Shown here: in pieces, positions 51,863 through 59,972 of the stretch
How the letters are laid out: each line of letters begins with the position of its first letter
How positions within the stretch are numbered: the first letter of the stretch is position 1
Source of the DNA: Bacteroides fluxus YIT 12057
GTDB taxonomy: Bacteria > Bacteroidota > Bacteroidia > Bacteroidales > Bacteroidaceae
Direction of reading: 5' to 3'
NCBI RefSeq assembly: GCF_000195635.1
Contig: NZ_GL882614.1
Span: 182,843 to 246,842 of the forward strand
DNA: 64,000 bases
The notes under the pieces: model-generated
Seen by the model: the letters and a program-made list of their open reading frames with translations, nothing else
Told to the model about the DNA's origin: nothing
Database searches by the model: none
Translations under genes and position numbers: made by a program

Positions 51863-54442
51863 TCAGAAGTTGATATAAACCTTATATCCGTGGGCAGGCA
51901 CATTCACCTTAGCTCCCACAGTTTCATCCTTTCCGGTGAAATAATCTTTCCAATTTCCGGCAGCTGCGGGAAAAGCAACATCTATGGCCGCATGAGTGAA
52001 ATTGCCCACTACGACCAATTTCTTTCCTGCCACACTTTCCAACAACAGCGAACGCCCATTGTTCCAATCGGCAGTACCTACTTTCCAAGTCAATGCGGCA
52101 CTGGAACTGAACAGCTCAGGATAATCATTACGCAATTTCATCAGATCCACATAGACATCATGCAATTCTTTGCGATCGGCATTGTCCAAATATTCCCAAT
52201 GCAAAGGTTTCTTTCCCGTACGGCCATTCTCTTCTATGGAAATGTCATATCCCATTTCCCCAAATTGCCAAACCATCTTAGGGCCGGGTACAGTGAGGAA
52301 GAAGGTAGTATTCAACTCCAATTGTTCCATACGTGCCTTGAGATCTGTTTTCAACACGCCATCGCCCCATTGGGTCTGCTTGTAGGCCATGCGCTCTTCA
52401 TCGTGGCTTTCCATGAAGCCTACCCATGCCGGTGTTTCTTCATAGAGGCCTCCGAACGAACTGTCCTGACTATATCCCATAGCTGACTGACAATAGGCAT
52501 TGTTCAAATTACGCCACAAGTGCATACCATCGGCAGCCAGCTCCTTTTCTTCTTTTGAATCACAAAAATGTTCCAAGATAACATAAGCGTCATTCTTTGT
52601 CTCCTTGATGGCTGCATTATAATCCTTCAGGATGGCAACACGTTTTCCATCATAATTGGATGCCGTGCCTTCTGTAGAACTTGTCTGCGTAAAGCCTTTT
52701 GTCAAGTCAAAGCGGAAGCCATCCACTTTATATTCCTTCAGCAAGAATTGCAGATTGCGCTTCACGAATTTACGCACCAACGGGCTTTCGTGGTTGAAAT
52801 CGTGGAATACACTATAAGGATGGGGAGCCTCAACATTGAAGTAAGGATTATTTTTCGCAGTCTTGTCACCATTCCAATACAGCTTGGCAAAAGGATTGTT
52901 CCCGGTGGCGTGATTATAGACCACATCGAAAATGACAGCCATACCCGCTTCATGGCAAGCGTCAATAAACTGCTTATACATGGCTTTTGTACCATAAGCC
53001 TTGTCCATCGCAAAGAAGAAGCAAGGATTATACCCCCAACTGTCGTTTCCATCAAACTCTTGCACCGGCATCAGTTCGATGGCATTGACTCCCATAGCCT
53101 TCAGATAAGAGAGCTTACCCATCGCACCATTGATGTCGCTGGAAGCGGTGAAGTCACGTAAATGCAATTCGTATATCACCAATTGCTCCGGATTTGCTAT
53201 CTTAAAATCATTGACTTTCCAATTATAACTGTCTTTCTGTATCTTGAAGGTAGAAACGATTCCTACTCCCCCCTCAGGATAAGCCATACTCTCGCTGTAG
53301 GTGGAAGCCGGAATATATTTATCATTATCAGGATCGAGAATCTTTTCCGCATAGGCATCAGCCAGACGAATCACTTCACCCTCCTTTGTACCCACATAAT
53401 ATTGGAAAGCATATTCTTTGCTTGCGTCCAGTCCCGTCAGCGTAATCCACCAACATCCGGAAGTATCATCACGATACATCTGCGATTTTTCATCATTACT
53501 CAATGTCCAGTTGTTGAAGTCGCCCACTACATGCGCAAAGTCCTTATGATTCCCATTCGTATCCTTGTCATAAAGCACCAGTGTCACCGTCGAATTATCC
53601 ACTACATTGATACCCTCAACCATACCAGCCGGTACTGCCGCTGTTTTAATTTCACCAGGCACAAAGCCTTCGTATTTTGTGTCGGTCACCTCAATAAAGG
53701 AATCCGACTCTACCCCTTTCTTGCTACCATCCGCATTGCGAATCACTATTCCAAGTCGGTTCACCGGTGTCTTTCCGCTTCCAAACCACTCCCTGATATT
53801 CGGGGTCAACGTAATGCTCCATACGTTGGCTTCGGTTGAAGTCATCTTACATTTATCCGTGTTTTCCGCCCAGTCTGCCGGAACGAACAGCCAGGTCCCT
53901 TCACTGACCACACCGATATGCACATACACCTCTCCTTTATGCCCATAAAGGGCAGACTTTGCATCCGCTTTAAAAGTAATTACAAGGGGCTGGTCGGCAT
54001 CCGGTGCTGCCGGCGTAAAGCTCAAACCGTCCGGAACAACCATTGCATTGGCAGCCTGAGTGACAGATATTTCTTTCTTCTTTGAACCGGATATGATATT
54101 CAATTGTGCCGTCCGCGCTTTTCCGGTTTCATTCTTGCCGACAGAAACCATAATCGTAGCTTTCCCGGACGTACCTTTTGCCGGATTGATGTTGCACCAA
54201 CCGGTATCCTCACCACTCAGTTCGGCTGTCCATTGCTGTCCGGCCTCAAAGCTGACGCTTTGCGAAGAGGCAGCTTCACCAAAACTAAAGCCTTGTTCAA
54301 AGATTGATTCACTACCGGAAGCAGGGGTCAGATACTCCTGGAACTCCTCTTTATCGTCACTACATGCCGTGAATGCCAACACCAAACTGAAGCATATTAA
54401 ATGCCATAGAACAGAATTCTTACGTTGATTGATAATTTTCAT
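51863..54442 (-). CDS. Surface alpha-amylase lipoprotein (GH13) with BACON and starch-binding-type domains
   Basis: 859 residues. Lipobox TAC at Cys27 followed by SDDKEE, an export pattern for outer-face lipoproteins. Residues 43-131 are a BACON domain (ending ISVTQA), about 140-255 an Ig-like starch-binding-type domain, about 285-375 a CBM48-like domain (VVGDFNNW), and about 410-850 the GH13 barrel. Catalytic residues: DVVYNH 506-511, nucleophile Asp579 in GFRFDL, acid/base Glu624 in VILEHF, His680-Asp681 in MESHDE. This plays the part of SusG, but has different accessory domains and is 170 residues longer than B. thetaiotaomicron SusG. Own promoter, with a LacI-type motif upstream shared with susC. 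Confidence 0.92.
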   Translation of the reverse strand: MKIINQRKNSVLWHLICFSLVLAFTACSDDKEEFQEYLTPASGSESIFEQGFSFGEAASSQSVSFEAGQQWTAELSGEDTGWCNINPAKGTSGKATIMVSVGKNETGKARTAQLNIISGSKKKEISVTQAANAMVVPDGLSFTPAAPDADQPLVITFKADAKSALYGHKGEVYVHIGVVSEGTWLFVPADWAENTDKCKMTSTEANVWSITLTPNIREWFGSGKTPVNRLGIVIRNADGSKKGVESDSFIEVTDTKYEGFVPGEIKTAAVPAGMVEGINVVDNSTVTLVLYDKDTNGNHKDFAHVVGDFNNWTLSNDEKSQMYRDDTSGCWWITLTGLDASKEYAFQYYVGTKEGEVIRLADAYAEKILDPDNDKYIPASTYSESMAYPEGGVGIVSTFKIQKDSYNWKVNDFKIANPEQLVIYELHLRDFTASSDINGAMGKLSYLKAMGVNAIELMPVQEFDGNDSWGYNPCFFFAMDKAYGTKAMYKQFIDACHEAGMAVIFDVVYNHATGNNPFAKLYWNGDKTAKNNPYFNVEAPHPYSVFHDFNHESPLVRKFVKRNLQFLLKEYKVDGFRFDLTKGFTQTSSTEGTASNYDGKRVAILKDYNAAIKETKNDAYVILEHFCDSKEEKELAADGMHLWRNLNNAYCQSAMGYSQDSSFGGLYEETPAWVGFMESHDEERMAYKQTQWGDGVLKTDLKARMEQLELNTTFFLTVPGPKMVWQFGEMGYDISIEENGRTGKKPLHWEYLDNADRKELHDVYVDLMKLRNDYPELFSSSAALTWKVGTADWNNGRSLLLESVAGKKLVVVGNFTHAAIDVAFPAAAGNWKDYFTGKDETVGAKVNVPAHGYKVYINF

Positions 54443-54471
54443 AATATAAAGTATTCAAAGTTATCGCTCTA

Positions 54472-54479
54472 CAAATATA
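54472..54479 (-). promoter_or_regulatory. -7 box for the amylase gene
   Basis: TATATTTG on the minus strand; start near 54465. An alternative TAACTTTG lies at 54463-54456, almost on the start codon. Confidence 0.45.
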
Positions 54480-54532
54480 GCCGGAAAAAAAACAGCAAAC
54501 AGACTAACGCAAGAGAAAACAAGGATAAGATT

Positions 54533-54548
54533 ACGAAAACGTTTGCAT
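54533..54548 (-). promoter_or_regulatory. LacI-type operator candidate upstream of the amylase
   Basis: ACGAAAACGTTTGCAT contains the dyad AAACGTTT. It matches 13 of 16 bases with the site upstream of susC (63228-63243), in the same orientation and at the same distance from the -7 box (about 62 bases), which would centre it near -75. That position suits an activator more than a repressor. Confidence 0.5.
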
Positions 54549-54718
54549 ATCAAGTCAAGCTTCGCCAAACAGCCTTATTCCTAATAACCTACACTATTCA
54601 TACATAGCACGATGTTTTTCGTACAGGTTCTATCCGATTGTATATCGTGTTGCCCCTCTGGTTCGTTTTTTTACGCAAAGGAAATAAGGGAAAAACTTGT
54701 TTTTGTATTACAATGTAT

Positions 54719-54726
54719 TACCTTTG
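54719..54726 (+). promoter_or_regulatory. -7 box for the toxin-antitoxin pair
   Basis: TACCTTTG followed by CAGT, 30 bases upstream of the antitoxin ATG. Confidence 0.6.
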
Positions 54727-54756
54727 CAGTATAATAAAATACAAAAATAATATGAT

Positions 54757-54999
54757 ATGGAAGCAGTAGTAAGAAAACAAACTTCGTTTCGTCTGCGCGA
54801 AGACTTGTTGCAGGTATTGCAGGAACATGCCAAGAAAGCAAACAGAAGCTTGAATAACTTCGTAGAGAGCACTTTGATGAATGCAATGTATTCAGAACCC
54901 AATGAAGAAACAGTTGCTTCTATTAAAGAAGCACGTGAAGCAAAGGATAAAGAAACATTTGATAGCGTAGAAAGTTTGATGGAGGAATTGATGAAGTGA
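54757..54999 (+). CDS. Type II antitoxin, ribbon-helix-helix type
   Basis: 80 residues. The N-terminus (VVRKQTSFRLREDLLQVLQEHAKKANRSLNNFVESTLM, residues 4-42) is a ribbon-helix-helix DNA-binding unit; the acidic C-terminal tail (about 48-80, EPNEETVASIKEAREAKDKE) would wrap the toxin. Antitoxins of this type repress their own promoter. The stop overlaps the toxin start as GTGA, the usual coupling in such pairs. The pair lies between susF and the amylase, on the opposite strand. Confidence 0.85.
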   Translation: MEAVVRKQTSFRLREDLLQVLQEHAKKANRSLNNFVESTLMNAMYSEPNEETVASIKEAREAKDKETFDSVESLMEELMK

Positions 55000-55262
55000 A
55001 AAAACGATTGCACCCAACGAGCCAATTTAAAAGGGACTTTAAGCGTATTCAGAAGTTCCCCAAGAAATTGGCAGCTTTTGAAAATATAGCCAATCTGCTT
55101 ATCAATGACCTGCCGATACCCAAAGAGTACAAACCTCATTTATTGAAGGGAGAGTACAGAGGCTGTATGGAATGCCATATTGAGGATGATTTACTTCTTA
55201 TATGGATTGATGGGAATATAATTGATTTGCTTAGAATTGGAAGCCATTCCGAATTATTCTAA
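54996..55262 (+). CDS. Type II toxin, YafQ/RelE family
   Basis: 88 residues starting at GTG 54996, with GGAGG about 12 bases upstream inside the antitoxin gene. Family features: HPTSQFKRDFKRIQK at the start, PKEYKPHLLKGEYRGCMECHIEDDLLLIW and the closing IDLLRIGSHSELF, matching the YafQ group of ribosome-dependent mRNA interferases (DHxLxGxYxGxRECHIxPDLLLIY-like, with histidine ligands kept at the end). It would inhibit translation unless held by the antitoxin. No sign of decay. Confidence 0.88.
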   Translation: MKKRLHPTSQFKRDFKRIQKFPKKLAAFENIANLLINDLPIPKEYKPHLLKGEYRGCMECHIEDDLLLIWIDGNIIDLLRIGSHSELF

Positions 55263-55595
55263 GTGACATTCCTTATGCTTCAGCACCGTCTCCTTTGATA
55301 AAATCCTTTATGTACAATAGCAGCCAACTATAGTAAGCCGCCCGGCTCACTATAGCAAGCCGTTAGTAAACATGATGTTTTAAGGCAACAATACGCTATG
55401 AGAATAACACCTAGCCCTCATAACTACCCTCATAGCTATACACCCAATGAATAAGAGAATACAGCACATCTATGAGAGCATGAGGGTAAAACTGCGTTCA
55501 ACTCTTTGTTGATTGGGGCTGAAAATAAAAAAAGACTGCCCACATTGCTGCGGGCAGTCTGACTATTATATCAAAAACTATTCAAGAACAGTTTC
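55263..55595. other. Gap after the toxin: repeats, hairpins and susF terminator
   Basis: No gene is seen. A hairpin is formed by CTATAGTAAGCCG and GGCTCACTATAG near 55328-55355, with a direct repeat ACTATAGYAAGCCG. Further on, CCCTCATA is repeated directly, and TACCCTCAT is matched by ATGAGGGTA about 60 bases away. The susF terminator occupies 55526-55560. Confidence 0.45.
55526..55560 (-). terminator. Terminator of the susCDEF transcript
   Basis: Minus strand: AGACTGCCC (55560-55552) pairs exactly with GGGCAGTCT (55541-55533), then seven T. It separates the four-gene transcript from the amylase. Confidence 0.92.
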
Positions 55596-57092
55596 CTACT
55601 CTACAACCTGGAATACATATTCGCCTGTGATATCATTGAAGTACACATTATAAGTACCGGCAGGCGCAAACATATTCTTGCCATTGTACACCGTCTTACC
55701 GGAATTCTGGTCTGCAACATTCACATCACCGTCGTTACCTGTACCTCCCCAACTGTCTGCCCAGTCATCGTTAGCACAGAATTTCAGTTGTCCTTCTGCC
55801 AATGTCACAGCACTTCCATACCAGTTGTGAGGAGTAACTTCTTTCAAATCAATGTTAGTCTTTTGGTCCCAACCATTGAATGCTCCTATCAATGAAATGG
55901 TAGTATAAATTTTCGGTTCTTGGTTATCCAGTTTCGTCCATTTATAAGTCATGGTAGAGAAATCTGCCGTAAAGGTATAGAAAGCTCCCTTTTCCGGGCA
56001 TACGGCAGCACCGGCACCGATACCCACCAATGTACCCGAAGCGGCATTGTCACCATCGACAGCGGCACCGTAGCAAGCGTCCCAATTGCCAAAATCACTA
56101 CCCAGCCAAAGTTTCAGATTCGCATCGTCCTTGAATTGGGTGGTATAAGAATGAACCATCTTGCTTTGCGGATAGAGCATACAAGTCTTACCTTTTGAAG
56201 CATCAGCGTTCCAGTTCTGCATGGCACCTACAATATAATATTCCGGAATAACCTCTTTAATGGCATAAGTATAGTCCATCATATTCAGCGTAATACTGTA
56301 CATACCAGCTTTCGCTATTTTAGCGGCTTTTACATCGCCCGTATTAATCAAGCTACCACTCATGCTGTCATCACCGTCAATAGCTACACCAAGTACTCCT
56401 ACAGCCCAGAAGTCATCATTATCAATATTGTCTTGTGGAATAATCTTCCAATGTTGATTATCGGCGGTAGTAGTAATCATCAAAGTAAATATAGGATCTT
56501 CATAAACATCCTTATCGCTATGGTTGAATGCCTTCATGGTAGCAGCATTCCAGCCGTTATTTACATCATCAACCTTGAACATATCACCCACCATATAATA
56601 TTTAGAAGCAATATGCGGAGCTTCCGGAGTAGCCTTTATGGCAATGGGTTCACAAGTCAGCAAAGAAGCCTGACCCTCTTTCATCAAATTGGCATACAAA
56701 TTAGCGTTCAAGGTACGCTCAACGGGGCGTTTTCCATAATTATCCTCAATAATTTTCTGCAAATCGACAGAAGCGACCTTACCATTGGAAGAAGCCTTCA
56801 CGGTAGTTGCCTTGGCTCCCTCTACCCCATCGGGAGTTATTTCCAAGCGAAAATTATCAACAGTGGTACCTTCCGGCAAATTGGACGGAGCGGTATAAGT
56901 GAATACAGCAACAGAGTCACCCGAAGCCAAATCGACAGAAGCGGTTGATGCAGCTGAAAACCCCGGTAATGTAATGGCTTCTTCTTGCGGCCACGTTTGT
57001 GGAGCAGCCACATCTTCATTGAAATCCTCGTCACAAGATACAGTTGTAAAAGCAACTGCTGTAAGTAACGTATAGAATAATATTTTCTTCAT
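55596..57092 (-). CDS. susF: SusF-like surface starch-binding lipoprotein
   Basis: 498 residues, close to SusF of B. thetaiotaomicron (485). Lipobox VSC at Cys20 followed by DEDFNED, an outer-face export pattern. An N-terminal Ig-like domain (about 40-150) is followed by three repeated starch-binding-type domains, each beginning with (Y/I)(Y/S)(M/L)(V/I)G and carrying tryptophans: YYMVGDMFKVDDVNNGW, YYIVGAMQNWN, and SLIGAFNGWD...NDDWADSWGG. Such domains hold starch at the surface without hydrolysing it. Last gene of the susCDEF operon, 90 bases after susE. Confidence 0.85.
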   Translation of the reverse strand: MKKILFYTLLTAVAFTTVSCDEDFNEDVAAPQTWPQEEAITLPGFSAASTASVDLASGDSVAVFTYTAPSNLPEGTTVDNFRLEITPDGVEGAKATTVKASSNGKVASVDLQKIIEDNYGKRPVERTLNANLYANLMKEGQASLLTCEPIAIKATPEAPHIASKYYMVGDMFKVDDVNNGWNAATMKAFNHSDKDVYEDPIFTLMITTTADNQHWKIIPQDNIDNDDFWAVGVLGVAIDGDDSMSGSLINTGDVKAAKIAKAGMYSITLNMMDYTYAIKEVIPEYYIVGAMQNWNADASKGKTCMLYPQSKMVHSYTTQFKDDANLKLWLGSDFGNWDACYGAAVDGDNAASGTLVGIGAGAAVCPEKGAFYTFTADFSTMTYKWTKLDNQEPKIYTTISLIGAFNGWDQKTNIDLKEVTPHNWYGSAVTLAEGQLKFCANDDWADSWGGTGNDGDVNVADQNSGKTVYNGKNMFAPAGTYNVYFNDITGEYVFQVVE

Positions 57093-57181
57093 AATTGTTT
57101 TTCTTTTATCAGATTATAACCTCTTTCAGAGGCTCTTGCAGAAGGATAATCCATTCTGCAAGAGTACTCTTCATGATTCTT

Positions 57182-58318
57182 TTATTCAATCTTTCCTGTC
57201 CCCTTAGTGAAATTGATGTACATCTTCTGACCGGCTTTAGAAGTAACCCGATCTAAGTCACTACCTGCAGCACGATATTTCAACTTACCGTCGAATACCA
57301 TGAATTCTGATTTCCACCAATCAAACCCGTCAACTTTGACAAAAGCACGAGGACCTTCGGGAGCATCGGCCGCAAATGCCGGTGAAACAAAATCTGCGTC
57401 AGCAGTTTCCGGCACTGTAAACTTCCATCCGTCCGCACATTCAGTCCAGTCACCACCTTCTTTTATCACACCACCAATCAGCCATACTGCCGGTTCGTTG
57501 AATTCAATAGTGTAATCAATATTACGGCCATTAACGGCAGAACGGATTACTATCAAATACCAACCTGCTCTATCAACGCCAATATTACCACCACTATCAG
57601 ACAGACCAGCCTTATAGTTATCAACTGCCGTACAACCGGCATAACCTATTTCATTACCATCCCAAGCAGTAGCTGTGTTAAACTTAACGCCACCCTTAGG
57701 CAAATAAACCAGACTCCAGAAAGTACCGGTTGTTCCGTCATGGCAAGGAATCATTTCAAGAGCTTTGCCCCAGTCCCAAGCACAGTACTCGCCAATCAAA
57801 TAAAGTTTGGTCGGCAATACAACCGGCGGCAATGCAAAGTCTGTTTTTACAGAAGGCAAATTAATTACATTAGAAGTTATAGAAGAAATGGTTTCTGTTG
57901 CCGAAGCCAATTCTGCAATTACGCGTACATATACAGAAGTCGTTATCGGAAAATCAGCTTCCACCTTGCCTTGAGCAACAGCCAAATTGGTTACAGCAAG
58001 AGCCATTTCAGAAGCGTCAACATCCATCTTGGCTGTCGTATATTTAGTATCCAACTTTACAGGCTCTGCAAAGTCCTGGTTCAAAGACACCTCTACAGAA
58101 TATATAGTAGGAGCTGTATATCCAAAGTCCGGTTGAGAGCAAGTCAATTCGATAGACTTGGAATTTGTCAAATCATAAGTGGTGTTGACATAAGCAGGAG
58201 TATTCAGCACAAAAGCAGTAGGTTCCTGTAAAATGGGATTTGAATCCCTGTCAGAATCGCACGCCGAGAATGAAAGCAATCCGGCGGACAAAATAGTCAA
58301 TATTGATATTTTTTTCAT
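57182..58318 (-). CDS. susE: SusE-like surface starch-binding lipoprotein
   Basis: 378 residues, close to SusE of B. thetaiotaomicron (387). Lipobox SAC at Cys20 followed by DSDRD. The N-terminal SusE domain (PTAFVLNTPAYVNTTYDLTN...YSVEVSLNQDF) spans about residues 30-160. Two starch-binding-type domains follow, one starting KLYLIGEYCAWDWGKALEM near 165 and one near 280 (VWLIGGVIKEGGDW). It binds starch together with SusD and SusF and helps set the size of the imported chains. Placed between susD and susF. Confidence 0.87.
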   Translation of the reverse strand: MKKISILTILSAGLLSFSACDSDRDSNPILQEPTAFVLNTPAYVNTTYDLTNSKSIELTCSQPDFGYTAPTIYSVEVSLNQDFAEPVKLDTKYTTAKMDVDASEMALAVTNLAVAQGKVEADFPITTSVYVRVIAELASATETISSITSNVINLPSVKTDFALPPVVLPTKLYLIGEYCAWDWGKALEMIPCHDGTTGTFWSLVYLPKGGVKFNTATAWDGNEIGYAGCTAVDNYKAGLSDSGGNIGVDRAGWYLIVIRSAVNGRNIDYTIEFNEPAVWLIGGVIKEGGDWTECADGWKFTVPETADADFVSPAFAADAPEGPRAFVKVDGFDWWKSEFMVFDGKLKYRAAGSDLDRVTSKAGQKMYINFTKGTGKIE

Positions 58319-58351
58319 ATTATTCCGTTATTTACAAATGATACACTTCTA

Positions 58352-59953
58352 TTAATAGCCAGGATTCTGTTTCAAATTCGGATTAGCGTTCAAGTCTGTA
58401 TCAGGGATGGCAAAGATGTTTAAATTTGCATTGAAGTTGGTACCTTCCTTCACTCCACCTTTCCACTGCCACTTATAGTCAGAACTACCACCGAACTTGC
58501 CGAAACGGATCAAATCCCCACGACGGCGTCCCTCGAAATAAAATTCACGAGACCATTCATCCAGAATTTCATTCAAAGAGTAAGAGGCTTTAGTTGTGGT
58601 ATTAGCGCGGCTGCGAATCTCATTGATAGCAGCTGCACCTTCGGTTGTCGTTGTACCTCCATTCAAACGTGCAGTAGCTTCAGCATAAGTTAACCATGCT
58701 TCGGCAGCACGCATCAAGAAAAAGTCCGTATCACAGAACTGAGAATTCTTGGCAGCAGAACCATCGGAATAAAAGTTTGTAAACTTAGTACAAGCAAATC
58801 CGCTCTCAAAAGTAGCCACATCATCTACCTCCAGTGTATGACCTTTCCCCCAAAAGAGAGCACGGTCATCCTTGGCAGCTTTCAGCACACCCCAAGTATC
58901 CGTATCTTCGGGAATACCACCATTAGGGAAAAACTTCTTCACCAAGTCAGGACGGCAACGATTACCTCCCCAAGCTTCTGTTGTTCCATTGGTAGCTTCA
59001 CCAACATAAGTCATTTTATCATTAAAGGTAGAAGCCATCAAGAAAAGCGATGTACCCCAACTGGTTGTTGTATTACCATCCTGCAGCAACGGAAGGATTG
59101 CTTCAACTTGTGCTCCATTTTCACCGTTATTTCCCATGAAAAGCATCTGATAGGCACTCCACTGACCTTCACCTGTCTTATGCAACGTATAACCCGATTT
59201 CATTACTTTGTCAGCGTATTCAGCCGCCTTTTCCCACTGTGCCGTACCAGTATAAACTTCGGCATTCAAATAAAGGCGAGAAAGCAACATCCAACCGGCA
59301 GCCTGGTCAGCCCGGCCATAAGTATTGCTTTTCGGGGCTTTCATAGAAGCAATGCAGCCATTTTCTCCAATCAATTCACTTTCAATAAAATCATATACCT
59401 CTTTGCGAGTAGCCTGAGGAGCAGCATTAGGAGAAACCTCAGTCAAGAAAGGAATATTTCCAAAACAGTCCATCAGATGAAAATAATAAAGCGCACGGAG
59501 AAAACGAACTTCAGCAGTCATAGTTGCATCATATTCAGCAGCTTCAGCCAAATAGAAGTTGCACATTGTCACTCCAAAATAAAGGCGATAATAAAAACCT
59601 TTCAACATAGGATGACTGGCTCCCCACTGATTGAAGTTAAATGCGGGAATACCTTCATCCCCCCAGTTACATATGGCCTCATCAGTAGTCAATTCATTAG
59701 CATTAAACATTTGGCGGACAAAACCGGTCGTACCACCATCCAAACCATCAACATCACAATCACCATTGGCACCACCATTACCAGCCAACGCCATGTTAGC
59801 ATAGCATTTTGTGAACAGTGCATCATAATCAGGAGTCATATTCGTACTGGGGTCAATAGGCGTAACGTCCAAGTCGTTCACGCAAGAGCCCAACCCTAAC
59901 GACAATAGAAGAATTGCCGCAGGAACTATATGTTTTATATTCTTCAAGTTCAT
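58352..59953 (-). CDS. susD: SusD-like starch-binding lipoprotein
   Basis: 533 residues (B. thetaiotaomicron SusD has 551). Lipobox GSC at Cys24, then VNDLDVTPIDPSTNMTPDYDALFTKCYANMALAG, a SusD opening. TPR-like helices carry the scaffold (YYFHLMDCFGNIPFLTEVS, ADQAAGWMLLSRLYLNAEVY), and the protein closes EFYFEGRRRGDLIRFGKFGG and NPNLKQNPGY. It is expected to cap the SusC pore and bind helical starch. Located 19 bases after susC. Confidence 0.93.
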   Translation of the reverse strand: MNLKNIKHIVPAAILLLSLGLGSCVNDLDVTPIDPSTNMTPDYDALFTKCYANMALAGNGGANGDCDVDGLDGGTTGFVRQMFNANELTTDEAICNWGDEGIPAFNFNQWGASHPMLKGFYYRLYFGVTMCNFYLAEAAEYDATMTAEVRFLRALYYFHLMDCFGNIPFLTEVSPNAAPQATRKEVYDFIESELIGENGCIASMKAPKSNTYGRADQAAGWMLLSRLYLNAEVYTGTAQWEKAAEYADKVMKSGYTLHKTGEGQWSAYQMLFMGNNGENGAQVEAILPLLQDGNTTTSWGTSLFLMASTFNDKMTYVGEATNGTTEAWGGNRCRPDLVKKFFPNGGIPEDTDTWGVLKAAKDDRALFWGKGHTLEVDDVATFESGFACTKFTNFYSDGSAAKNSQFCDTDFFLMRAAEAWLTYAEATARLNGGTTTTEGAAAINEIRSRANTTTKASYSLNEILDEWSREFYFEGRRRGDLIRFGKFGGSSDYKWQWKGGVKEGTNFNANLNIFAIPDTDLNANPNLKQNPGY

Positions 59954-59972
59954 ATCTTAGTATTTTTTATGA

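Noticed and set aside
58838..59899. 353-codon open frame on the plus strand
   Set aside because: Antisense to susD, no recognisable domain and no promoter box.
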